Assembly (NCBI GenBank): GCA_000193795.2
Contig: AEPI01000034.1
Coordinates: 1-6,592 of the forward strand
DNA from: Neisseria lactamica NS19
Lineage (GTDB): Bacteria > Pseudomonadota > Gammaproteobacteria > Burkholderiales > Neisseriaceae
Length of the DNA stretch: 6,592 bases
Reading direction: 5' to 3'
Part shown: in pieces, positions 1-6,592 of the stretch
Position numbering within the stretch: the stretch's first letter is position 1
Layout of the letters: each line of letters opens with the position of its first letter
The notes under the pieces: model-generated
What the model saw: only the letters and a program-made list of their open reading frames with translations
Databases searched by the model: none
What the model was told of the DNA's origin: nothing
Program-made: the position numbers and the translations under genes

Positions 1-1
1 T

Positions 2-15
2 GAGGGGTTTTAGTT
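2..15. repeat. Left end of interspersed repeat, inverse copy of window's right end
   Basis: GAGGGGTTTTAGTT at 2-15 is the exact reverse complement of the final 14 bases (6579-6592). The similarity continues imperfectly for about another 10 bases (TTCCCGAT here against ATTTCCGAT on the complement of the other end). The right-hand copy lies next to a dRS3 element, so this is probably the edge of a neisserial RS/NIME-type intergenic repeat. The assignment to that repeat family is inference. Confidence 0.55.
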
Positions 16-29
16 TTCCCGATTTTTCA

Positions 30-58
30 TTGTGGTGTAGTGTGATGTAGTATATAAT
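30..58 (+). promoter_or_regulatory. Candidate sigma-70 promoter of the autotransporter gene
   Basis: A perfect -10 hexamer TATAAT lies at 53-58. A weak -35 (TTGTGG, 30-35) sits 17 bases upstream. Transcription would start near 65, giving a leader of about 30 bases before the ATG at 96. The sequence between the boxes is an imperfect GTGTAGTGTGATGTAGT repetition of unknown meaning. Confidence 0.6.
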
Positions 59-80
59 CATTATAATTTCAACACTTGAC

Positions 81-95
81 AAAGGAAAATCTCTC

Positions 96-98
<3 letters not shown>
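81..98 (+). promoter_or_regulatory. Ribosome binding site and ATG that set the phase-variable frame
   Basis: AAAGGA (81-86) lies nine bases before the ATG at 96-98. This ATG is the only plausible start close to the repeat tract, and it gives MILKT before the repeats. The main reading frame has a TGA at 103-105, so its product cannot be started upstream of the tract without a change in repeat number. Confidence 0.75.
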
Positions 99-2229
<2,131 letters not shown>

Positions 2230-2325
2230 TGCGCCGGGAAATGTTTTGACGCACAGGCGGCACACCGGCACGGCCCCGCAAACCGATCCGAACCCTGCCG
2301 CCCCGAAGGGCGGGGCATAATGATG

Positions 2326-2352
2326 AAACCGGCGGAAAACCGCCGGTTTTTT
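2326..2352 (+). terminator. Strong intrinsic terminator after autA
   Basis: AAACCGGCGG (2326-2335) pairs perfectly with CCGCCGGTTT (2340-2349) across an AAAA loop, and the T run extends to 2352. It begins 97 bases after the autA stop and should isolate autA from slam1. Confidence 0.85.
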
Positions 2353-2355
2353 GCC

Positions 2356-2390
2356 GCCGTCTGAAACCCGATTCTGGCTTCAGACGGCAT
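2356..2390. terminator. Inverted pair of DNA uptake sequences, second terminator
   Basis: GCCGTCTGAA (2356-2365) and TTCAGACGGC (2379-2388) form a 10-bp stem. CC/GG extends it after one A-C mismatch, leaving a 7-base loop. The right arm carries the AT extension of the 12-mer DUS (to 2390) and the left arm does not. Paired DUS downstream of genes commonly serve as terminators in Neisseria as well as competence signals. Confidence 0.8.
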
Positions 2391-2414
2391 TGTCGCGGCA
2401 TCGGGCGGCAGGGT

Positions 2415-2445
2415 TTGGAACAGCGGTATAAAAAACTGATACAAT
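2415..2445 (+). promoter_or_regulatory. Candidate slam1 promoter
   Basis: A -10-like TACAAT (2440-2445) has a possible -35, TTGGAA (2415-2420), at a long 19-base spacing. Transcription would start near 2452, leaving a leader of about 46 bases before the ATG at 2498. That argues against the upstream in-frame starts at 2453 (TTG) and 2459 (ATG), which would be nearly leaderless. Confidence 0.45.
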
Positions 2446-2465
2446 CTGCTGGTTGATAATGGTTA

Positions 2466-2483
2466 TTTTTTATTTTTATTTTT
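2466..2483 (+). repeat. Short TTTTTA hexanucleotide repeat in the slam1 leader
   Basis: From 2467 the sequence reads TTTTTA twice and then TTTTT, flanked by A at 2465 and T at 2466. That is nearly three units. It sits between the candidate -10 and the Shine-Dalgarno GGGAAG (2486-2491). Because the unit is six bases it keeps the upstream in-frame ATG (2459) in frame, adding Tyr-Phe per unit if that start were used. Confidence 0.7.
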
Positions 2484-2497
2484 GTGGGAAGACATTT

Positions 2498-3931
2498 ATG
2501 CCTGCACGAAACAGATGGATGCTGCTGCTGCCTTTATTGGCAAGCGCGGCATATGCCGAAGAAACACCGCGCGAACCGGATTTGAGAAGCCGTCCCGAGT
2601 TCAGGCTTCATGAAGCGGAGGCCAAACCGATCGATAGGGAGAAGGTACCGGGGCAGGTGCGGGAAAAAGGAAAAGTTTTGCAGATTGACGGAGAAACCCT
2701 GCTGAAAAATCCCGAATTGTTGTCCCGCGCGATGTATTCCGCAGTAGTTTCAAACAATATTGCCGGTATCCGCGTTATTTTGCCGATTTACCTAAAACAG
2801 GCGCAGCAGGATAAGATGTTGGTACTTTATGCACAAGGGATTTTGGCGCAGGCAGACGGCAGGGTGAAAGAAGCGGTTTCTCATTACCGGGAATTGATTG
2901 CTGCCCAACCCGACGCGCCCGCCGTCCGTATGCGTTTGGCGGCGGCATTGTTTGAAGACAGGCAGAACGAGGCGGCGGCAGACCAGTTCGACCGCCTGAA
3001 GGCGGAAAACCTGCCGCCGCAGCTTATGGAACAGGTCGAGCTGTACCGCAAGGCATTGCGCGAACGCGATGCGTGGAAGGTAAACGGCGGCTTCAGCGTT
3101 ACCCGCGAACACAATATCAACCAAGCTCCGAAACAGCAGCAGTACGGCAACTGGACTTTCCCGAAACAGGTGGACGGCACGGCGGTCAATTACCGGCTCG
3201 GCGCGGAGAAAAAATGGTCGCTGAAAAACGGTTGGTACACGACGGCGGGCGGAGATGTGTCCGGCAGGGCTTATCCGGGGAACAAGAAATTCAACGATAT
3301 GACGGCAGGCGTTTCCGGCGGCATCGGTTTTGCCGATCGGCGTAAAGATGTCGGGCTGGCAGTGTTCCACGAACGCCGCACCTACGGCAACGACGCTTAT
3401 TCTTACGCCAACGGCGCGCGCCTTTATTTCAACCGTTGGCAAACCCCGAAATGGCAAACGCTGTCTTCGGCGGAGTGGGGGCGTTTGAAGAATACGCGCC
3501 GGGCGCGTTCCGACAATACCCATTTGCAAATTTCCAATTCGCTGGTGTTTTACCGGAACGCGCGCCAATATTGGACGGGCGGTTTGGATTTTTACCGCGA
3601 GCGCAACCCCGCCGACCGAGGCGACAATTTTAATCGTTACGGCCTGCGCTTTGCCTGGGGGCAGGAATGGGGCGGCAGCGGCCTGTCTTCGCTGTTGCGC
3701 CTCGGCGCGGCGAAACGGCATTATGAAAAACCCGGCTTTTTCAGCGGTTTTAAAGGGGAAAGGCGCAGGGATAAAGAATTGGACACATCCTTGAGCCTTT
3801 GGCACCGGGCATTGCATTTCAAAGGCATCACGCCGCGCCTGACGCTGTCGCACCGCGAAACGTGGAGTAATGATGTGTTTAACGAATATGAGAAAAACCG
3901 GGCGTTTGTCGAGTTTAACAAAACGTTTTGA
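2498..3931 (+). CDS. slam1: Slam1, surface lipoprotein assembly modulator
   Basis: Slam1 is an outer-membrane protein that moves lipoproteins such as TbpB, LbpB and fHbp to the cell surface in Neisseria (established for NMB0313). The product here is 477 aa. Residues 1-20 form a signal peptide (MPARNRWMLLLPLLASAAYA, cut before EETP). A periplasmic, helical, TPR-like region follows (about 60-190; the clearest repeat is near 105-165, YAQGILAQADGRVKEAVSHY). From about 190 to 477 lies the DUF560 beta-barrel with alternating aromatic strands (for example ALHFKGITPRLTLSH) and a terminal Phe (AFVEFNKTF). The start at 2498 is chosen for its GGGAAG site six bases upstream and its clean signal peptide. 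An upstream ATG at 2459 would add 13 residues (MVIFYFYFCGKTF), and from memory some annotations use that longer form. No substrate lipoprotein gene lies beside it. The gene is intact, has its own promoter and ends at a bidirectional terminator. Confidence 0.93.
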   Translation: MPARNRWMLLLPLLASAAYAEETPREPDLRSRPEFRLHEAEAKPIDREKVPGQVREKGKVLQIDGETLLKNPELLSRAMYSAVVSNNIAGIRVILPIYLKQAQQDKMLVLYAQGILAQADGRVKEAVSHYRELIAAQPDAPAVRMRLAAALFEDRQNEAAADQFDRLKAENLPPQLMEQVELYRKALRERDAWKVNGGFSVTREHNINQAPKQQQYGNWTFPKQVDGTAVNYRLGAEKKWSLKNGWYTTAGGDVSGRAYPGNKKFNDMTAGVSGGIGFADRRKDVGLAVFHERRTYGNDAYSYANGARLYFNRWQTPKWQTLSSAEWGRLKNTRRARSDNTHLQISNSLVFYRNARQYWTGGLDFYRERNPADRGDNFNRYGLRFAWGQEWGGSGLSSLLRLGAAKRHYEKPGFFSGFKGERRRDKELDTSLSLWHRALHFKGITPRLTLSHRETWSNDVFNEYEKNRAFVEFNKTF

Positions 3932-3942
3932 TTACCGTGCCT

Positions 3943-4014
3943 TTCCGGCCGGAATCCCGCCGGCAGCGGCGGCGTTCTTTAGGGTTTGAGGCGGCTTCCG
4001 GCCGGTGCCGTCTG
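3943..4014. other. GC-rich intergenic patch with palindrome and decayed uptake motif
   Basis: Between slam1 and its terminator, TTCCGGCCGGAA (3943-3954) is a perfect 12-base palindrome. Ten bases of it (TTCCGGCCGG) recur at 3996-4005. GCCGTCTG at 4007-4014 matches the first eight bases of the uptake sequence and then diverges. No coding potential is apparent. It may be a degraded repeat or uptake hairpin, which is inference. Confidence 0.4.
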
Positions 4015-4030
4015 TCCGGGTACCGGGCAA

Positions 4031-4069
4031 AATGCCGTCTGAAGCCTGATTCGGGCTTCAGACGGCATT
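4031..4069. terminator. Bidirectional terminator from a perfect inverted DUS pair
   Basis: AATGCCGTCTGAAGCC (4031-4046) pairs without mismatch with GGCTTCAGACGGCATT (4054-4069) around a 7-base loop. Both arms hold the full 12-mer DUS ATGCCGTCTGAA. It lies 99 bases past the slam1 stop and 16 bases past the stop of the convergent minus-strand gene, so it can end transcription from both sides. Confidence 0.88.
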
Positions 4070-4085
4070 GTTGTGTCCGGCGGGT

Positions 4086-5054
4086 TTACCAGATTCCGTC
4101 AAAGGTTTTCGCGCCGCGCCAGAATTTCCACCTGTCTGCGGCGGTAAACGCCAGCGTGCCGCCGTATTGTCCGTCCGTGGCGATGTCCAGCCGTTTGATT
4201 TTGCCGGTGCGGACGGCTTCGTAAAGCGGTGCGAACCAGCGTTCTTCCCACTGCTGCAATATTGCCGCATACCGCTCCCTGTCCCCTGTCAGGGCGGTCA
4301 GGCGCAAATCGTCCATAAACAGGATGTGGTGCGTGTCGGGCAGGTGTGCCGCCGTTTCTTCATAGGCGCGGAAGCTGTCGGGCAGTGCGCGGCGGTCGGG
4401 GTGGAAACGGCTCCAAACCGTATCGGCAAAAACCGTGCCGCCTTGACTGCTTCCGTGCAGACTGTCCCAAAGCCATAAGCCGTTCAATTCGGGCAGCCCG
4501 CGTTTTTTGCGGTTATGGTTGACGGGGTGCGCCGCCAGCCACATTTGGATTTCGGTTTGGACGCGCAGCCATTCCAATGCATCTTCCCCGTCCGGCTGAT
4601 TGTCCGCGCCCAACAATCCGCCCAAGTCTAAAACGGGCTTCGCGCCCCAGCGGTACGCGCGGGGAAGGGAAACCAGCCATAATTCGGGCAGGACGGGCGT
4701 GAAATGCCGGGGAATATCGGCGTAAAATTCGGACAAATCGCGGCAGAGGCGTTCGGCCTCGCTTTGTGCGACATCCAAATATTCCGCCGTCAGGACATTT
4801 GCCTGATGCAGCCCCATCTTTTGCCAGACGGGCGTGGCGAGCGCGACGGCTTCAGACGGCATATTCAGGCTTTGCGCCGCGCGTTCCGCCAGTCTGCCGC
4901 ACCACAAATAACGCGCGTAAAATGCCGACGGGGCGCAACTTTGCCGGCATGCCGTGCCGTACCGCAGCATCGCATCGAATGCCGGCAGGTTCAGCGGGAT
5001 GCGGGTTTCGTCTTCATCCAAATTGAGCGAGGGGAGGGCGAGGGTGAGTTTCAT
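4086..5054 (-). CDS. Phosphoglycerate mutase-related protein of unknown function
   Basis: The product is 322 aa with no signal peptide or membrane segment, so probably cytosolic. I recognise it as the family often labelled cofactor-independent phosphoglycerate mutase-related (COG4255-like, NMB0314 in meningococcus). Visible landmarks are FYADIPRHFTPVLPELWLVSLP (about 110-131, a segment typical of the family), VLDLGGLLG (141-149) and HPVNHNRKKRGLPELNGLWLWD (176-197). The C-terminal third contains ILFMDDLRL (244-252) and ends FDGIW. I cannot point to the two-metal site or the phosphorylated Ser/Thr of true independent phosphoglycerate mutases, so the enzymatic label should not be taken as function. 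The start codon at 5054 has no strong Shine-Dalgarno; upstream reads ACGTCAAACG. The gene is convergent with slam1 and divergent from the peptidase, with its own promoter. A DUS lies inside the reading frame as Met-Pro-Ser-Glu (residues 65-68). Confidence 0.75.
   Translation of the reverse strand: MKLTLALPSLNLDEDETRIPLNLPAFDAMLRYGTACRQSCAPSAFYARYLWCGRLAERAAQSLNMPSEAVALATPVWQKMGLHQANVLTAEYLDVAQSEAERLCRDLSEFYADIPRHFTPVLPELWLVSLPRAYRWGAKPVLDLGGLLGADNQPDGEDALEWLRVQTEIQMWLAAHPVNHNRKKRGLPELNGLWLWDSLHGSSQGGTVFADTVWSRFHPDRRALPDSFRAYEETAAHLPDTHHILFMDDLRLTALTGDRERYAAILQQWEERWFAPLYEAVRTGKIKRLDIATDGQYGGTLAFTAADRWKFWRGAKTFDGIW
4851..4862 (-). other. Intragenic 12-mer DNA uptake sequence
   Basis: TTCAGACGGCAT is the complement of ATGCCGTCTGAA. 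It lies within the minus-strand gene, read as Met-Pro-Ser-Glu. Unlike the other six exact DUS cores in this window it is unpaired and inside a gene, so it can act only in DNA uptake and not as a terminator. Confidence 0.9.
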
Positions 5055-5089
5055 CGTTTGACGTTTCAGAAATGCAGGTCAGGCGCAAC

Positions 5090-5120
5090 ATTATAGAGTA
5101 TTCGGCGAAAACGCCGTCAA
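5090..5120 (-). promoter_or_regulatory. Promoter for the minus-strand mutase-related gene
   Basis: On the minus strand, TATAAT (5095-5090) is a perfect -10. TTGACG (5120-5115) matches five of six -35 positions, with a 19-base spacer. Transcription would start near 5083, giving a leader of about 28 bases before the ATG at 5054. The -35 directly abuts the Shine-Dalgarno of the divergent peptidase gene. Confidence 0.6.
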
Positions 5121-5134
5121 AAAGGAACAATATG
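5103..5134 (+). promoter_or_regulatory. Small leader hairpin, ribosome binding site and start of the M23 peptidase
   Basis: CGGCG-AAAA-CGCCG (5103-5116) is a 5-bp tetraloop hairpin just upstream of AAAGGA (5121-5126), which lies five bases before the ATG at 5132. This site decides the start in favour of 5132 over the in-frame ATG at 5072, which lacks a Shine-Dalgarno. I find no convincing plus-strand promoter in the 77-bp spacer; TATAGA (5092-5097) is a possible -10 without a -35. Confidence 0.6.
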
Positions 5135-6415
5135 GCTGTCTTCCCACTTTCGGAAAAACACCGGCGATACGCGTTGCGCGCGCTTGCCGTTTCGATTATT
5201 TTGGCTTCGGCGGCGGTCATCGCCCTGTCGGGGCGGACGGAGCGCGTCAGGCGGCAGCGCGTGGAGCAAAAACTGCCGCCGCTGTCTTGGGGCGGCAGCG
5301 GCGTTCGGACGGCGCATTGGGTGCAGGAGGCGGTGCAGCCCGGAGATTCGCTCGGGGATGTGCTGGCGCGTTCGGGTATGGCGCGGGACGAGATTGCCAG
5401 AATCACGGAAAAATATGGCGGCGAAGCCGATTTGCGGCATTTGCGCGCCGATCAGCCGGTTCATGTTTTGGTTGACGGCGACGATGTGCGCGAAGTGCAG
5501 TTTTTTACCGACGAGGACGGGGAACGCAATCTGTTTGCCTTGGAAAAAAAAGGCGGCGTATGGCGGCGGCCGGCTTCTGAGGCGGATATGCAGGTTTTGC
5601 CGACGCTGCGTTCGGTGGTGGTTAAAACTTCGGCGCGCGGCGCGTTGGCGCGGGCGGAAGTGCCGGTCGGAATCCGCGAATCCTTAAGCGGGATTTTCGC
5701 CGGCCGCTTCAGCCTTGATGCTTTGAAGGAAGGCGATGCCGTGCGCCTGCTTTACGACAGCCTGTATTTCCACGGGCAGCAGATGGAGGCGGGCGATATT
5801 TTGGCGGCGGAAGTCGTCAAGGGCGGCACCAGGCATCAGGCGTTCTATTACCGCCCCGAAGGCGGGGAGGGCGGCAATTATTACGATGAAGACGGCAGGG
5901 TGTTGCAGCAAAAAGGCGGCTTCAATATCGAGCCGCTGGTTTATACCCGCATTTCTTCGCCGTTCGGCTACCGCATGCACCCCGTTTTGCACACTTGGCG
6001 GCTGCACACGGGCATCGATTATGCCGCACCGCAGGGAACGCCGGTCAGAGCTTCCGCCGACGGCGTGATTACGTTTAAAGGCCGGAAGGGCGGATACGGC
6101 AACGCGGTGATGATACGCCACGCCGGCGGCATCGAAACGCTGTATGCCCATTTGAGCGCGTTTTCGCAGGCGCAGGGCAATGTGCGCGGCGGCGAGGTTA
6201 TCGGGTTTGTCGGTTCGACCGGGCGTTCGACCGGGCCGCATCTGCATTACGAGGCGCGGATCAACGGGCAGCCCGTCAATCCTGTTTCGGTCGCATTGCC
6301 GACACCTGAATTAAGGCAGGAAGACAAAGCGGCGTTTGCCGCGCAGAAACAGAAGGCGGACGCGCTGCTTGCGCGCTTGCGCGGCATACCGGTTACCGTG
6401 TCGCAATCGGATTGA
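5132..6415 (+). CDS. mpg: M23 zinc metallopeptidase active on peptidoglycan (NMB0315/Mpg type)
   Basis: The 427-aa product is predicted to cut peptide crosslinks in peptidoglycan. From memory, the gonococcal counterpart (NGO1686, Mpg) has DD-endopeptidase and DD-carboxypeptidase activity and affects resistance to oxidative and neutrophil killing and piliation. Residues 1-11 are cytoplasmic and basic, and 12-33 form a single hydrophobic anchor or uncleaved signal. About 62-125 is an OapA/LysM-like region (WVQEAVQPGDSL). A middle domain follows (about 160-270), then the M23/LytM catalytic domain (about 275-390). The zinc ligands are all visible: H292 and D296 (HTGID) and H372 of the HLH motif, with H340 (YAHLS) and H370 as catalytic histidines. 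A short alanine- and lysine-rich tail ends the protein. It begins 77 bases from the divergent gene and is followed by its own terminator, so it is probably monocistronic. The gene is intact. The reading frame also allows a start at 5072, but the Shine-Dalgarno and membrane anchor favour 5132. Confidence 0.92.
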   Translation: MAVFPLSEKHRRYALRALAVSIILASAAVIALSGRTERVRRQRVEQKLPPLSWGGSGVRTAHWVQEAVQPGDSLGDVLARSGMARDEIARITEKYGGEADLRHLRADQPVHVLVDGDDVREVQFFTDEDGERNLFALEKKGGVWRRPASEADMQVLPTLRSVVVKTSARGALARAEVPVGIRESLSGIFAGRFSLDALKEGDAVRLLYDSLYFHGQQMEAGDILAAEVVKGGTRHQAFYYRPEGGEGGNYYDEDGRVLQQKGGFNIEPLVYTRISSPFGYRMHPVLHTWRLHTGIDYAAPQGTPVRASADGVITFKGRKGGYGNAVMIRHAGGIETLYAHLSAFSQAQGNVRGGEVIGFVGSTGRSTGPHLHYEARINGQPVNPVSVALPTPELRQEDKAAFAAQKQKADALLARLRGIPVTVSQSD

Positions 6416-6438
6416 AGTTTGAACCGGCGACAAAAACC

Positions 6439-6480
6439 ATGCCGTCTGAAAATCTGCAAACAGGTTTTCAGACGGCATTT
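6439..6480. terminator. Paired-DUS terminator after the peptidase
   Basis: ATGCCGTCTGAAAATCTG (6439-6456) pairs with CAGGTTTTCAGACGGCAT (6461-6478) around a CAAA loop. The stem is 18 bp including one G-T wobble, and TT follows. Both arms contain the 12-mer DUS. It begins 24 bases after the peptidase stop. Confidence 0.88.
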
Positions 6481-6523
6481 GCAGTTGATTAAAATAAAAC
6501 TAAGCCAAGGAAACACTGCCGTC

Positions 6524-6543
6524 ATTCCCGCGCGGGCGGGAAT
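6524..6543. repeat. dRS3 element
   Basis: ATTCCC, eight bases (GCGCGGGC), then GGGAAT fits the 20-base neisserial dRS3 consensus exactly. Such elements occur in large numbers in intergenic DNA. They are known integration targets for filamentous prophages and substrates for recombination between repeat arrays. Confidence 0.88.
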
Positions 6544-6592
6544 CCGGAATTTCAATACGGCAAGAATTTATCGGAAATAACTAAAACCCCTC
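6544..6592. repeat. RS/NIME-type repeat remnant at window end
   Basis: The 49 bases following dRS3 (CCGGAATTTCAATACGGC onward) look like the repeat sequence that usually accompanies dRS3 in neisserial intergenic arrays. The last 14 bases (6579-6592) are the inverse of bases 2-15. The family name is from recollection; the inverted match is seen directly. Confidence 0.5.

Noticed and set aside
76..81. Perfect TTGACA -35 hexamer just before autA
   Set aside because: A matching -10 would fall at about 99-104, inside the start of the gene, so its transcript would miss the ATG. The TATAAT at 53-58 is a better placed promoter.
2300..2316. GCCCC/GGGGC hairpin just upstream of the autA terminator
   Set aside because: It has only five base pairs with a 7-base loop and no T run. 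It may be chance in GC-rich DNA beside a much stronger terminator.
2792..3853. 353-residue minus-strand open frame within slam1
   Set aside because: It lies wholly inside a well-supported gene on the other strand. Its arginine-, alanine- and valine-rich composition is what the complement of a GC-rich coding frame gives, and no family features are visible.
5072..5074. ATG at 5072 as start of the M23 peptidase
   Set aside because: There is no ribosome binding site in front of it. The added 20 residues place a charged stretch ahead of the membrane anchor, and the ATG at 5132 has a good AAAGGA.
5684..6247. Minus-strand open frame of 187 residues inside the M23 peptidase
   Set aside because: It is a shadow of the catalytic domain coding region, with no start signals or recognisable motif.

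Overview
The window reads as a piece of a Neisseria chromosome (meningococcus, gonococcus or a close commensal such as N. lactamica or N. polysaccharea). The evidence is seven copies of the neisserial DNA uptake sequence core (GCCGTCTGAA or its complement), a dRS3 element (ATTCCC-N8-GGGAAT), and four genes whose products and order match, as I recall it, the meningococcal NMB0312-NMB0315 locus. I cannot settle the species. From memory, Slam1 is very close to the meningococcal protein while the peptidase shows more substitutions.

Layout. Bases 1-95 hold the end of an interspersed repeat and a good promoter for an AutA-type autotransporter gene (96-2229, +). That gene carries 20 tandem CAGG units just after its ATG, inside the signal-peptide coding region. 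At this repeat number the ATG is out of frame with the rest of the gene, so the copy is phase OFF. A strong intrinsic terminator and a paired-DUS hairpin follow. Next is slam1 (2498-3931, +), the surface lipoprotein assembly modulator, with its own promoter and a short hexanucleotide repeat in its leader. A perfect 16-bp paired-DUS hairpin (4031-4069) separates slam1 from a convergent minus-strand gene (4086-5054) for a cytosolic protein of the uncharacterised 'phosphoglycerate mutase-related' family. A compact 77-bp divergent spacer then leads to an M23 zinc metallopeptidase acting on peptidoglycan (5132-6415, +; NMB0315/Mpg type). The window ends with another paired-DUS terminator, a dRS3 element and a repeat remnant whose last 14 bases are the inverse of bases 2-15.

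How the genes relate. All four appear to be separately transcribed, so this is not an operon. Three act at the cell envelope: a surface adhesin or autoaggregation factor that can switch on and off, an outer-membrane machine that exports lipoproteins, and a periplasmic cell-wall hydrolase. The fourth is of unknown role. I see no previously undescribed multi-gene system. The points most worth a second look are the OFF-phase tetranucleotide switch with its clean two-frame stop arrangement, the variable-looking hexamer in the slam1 leader, and the repeat-bounded ends.
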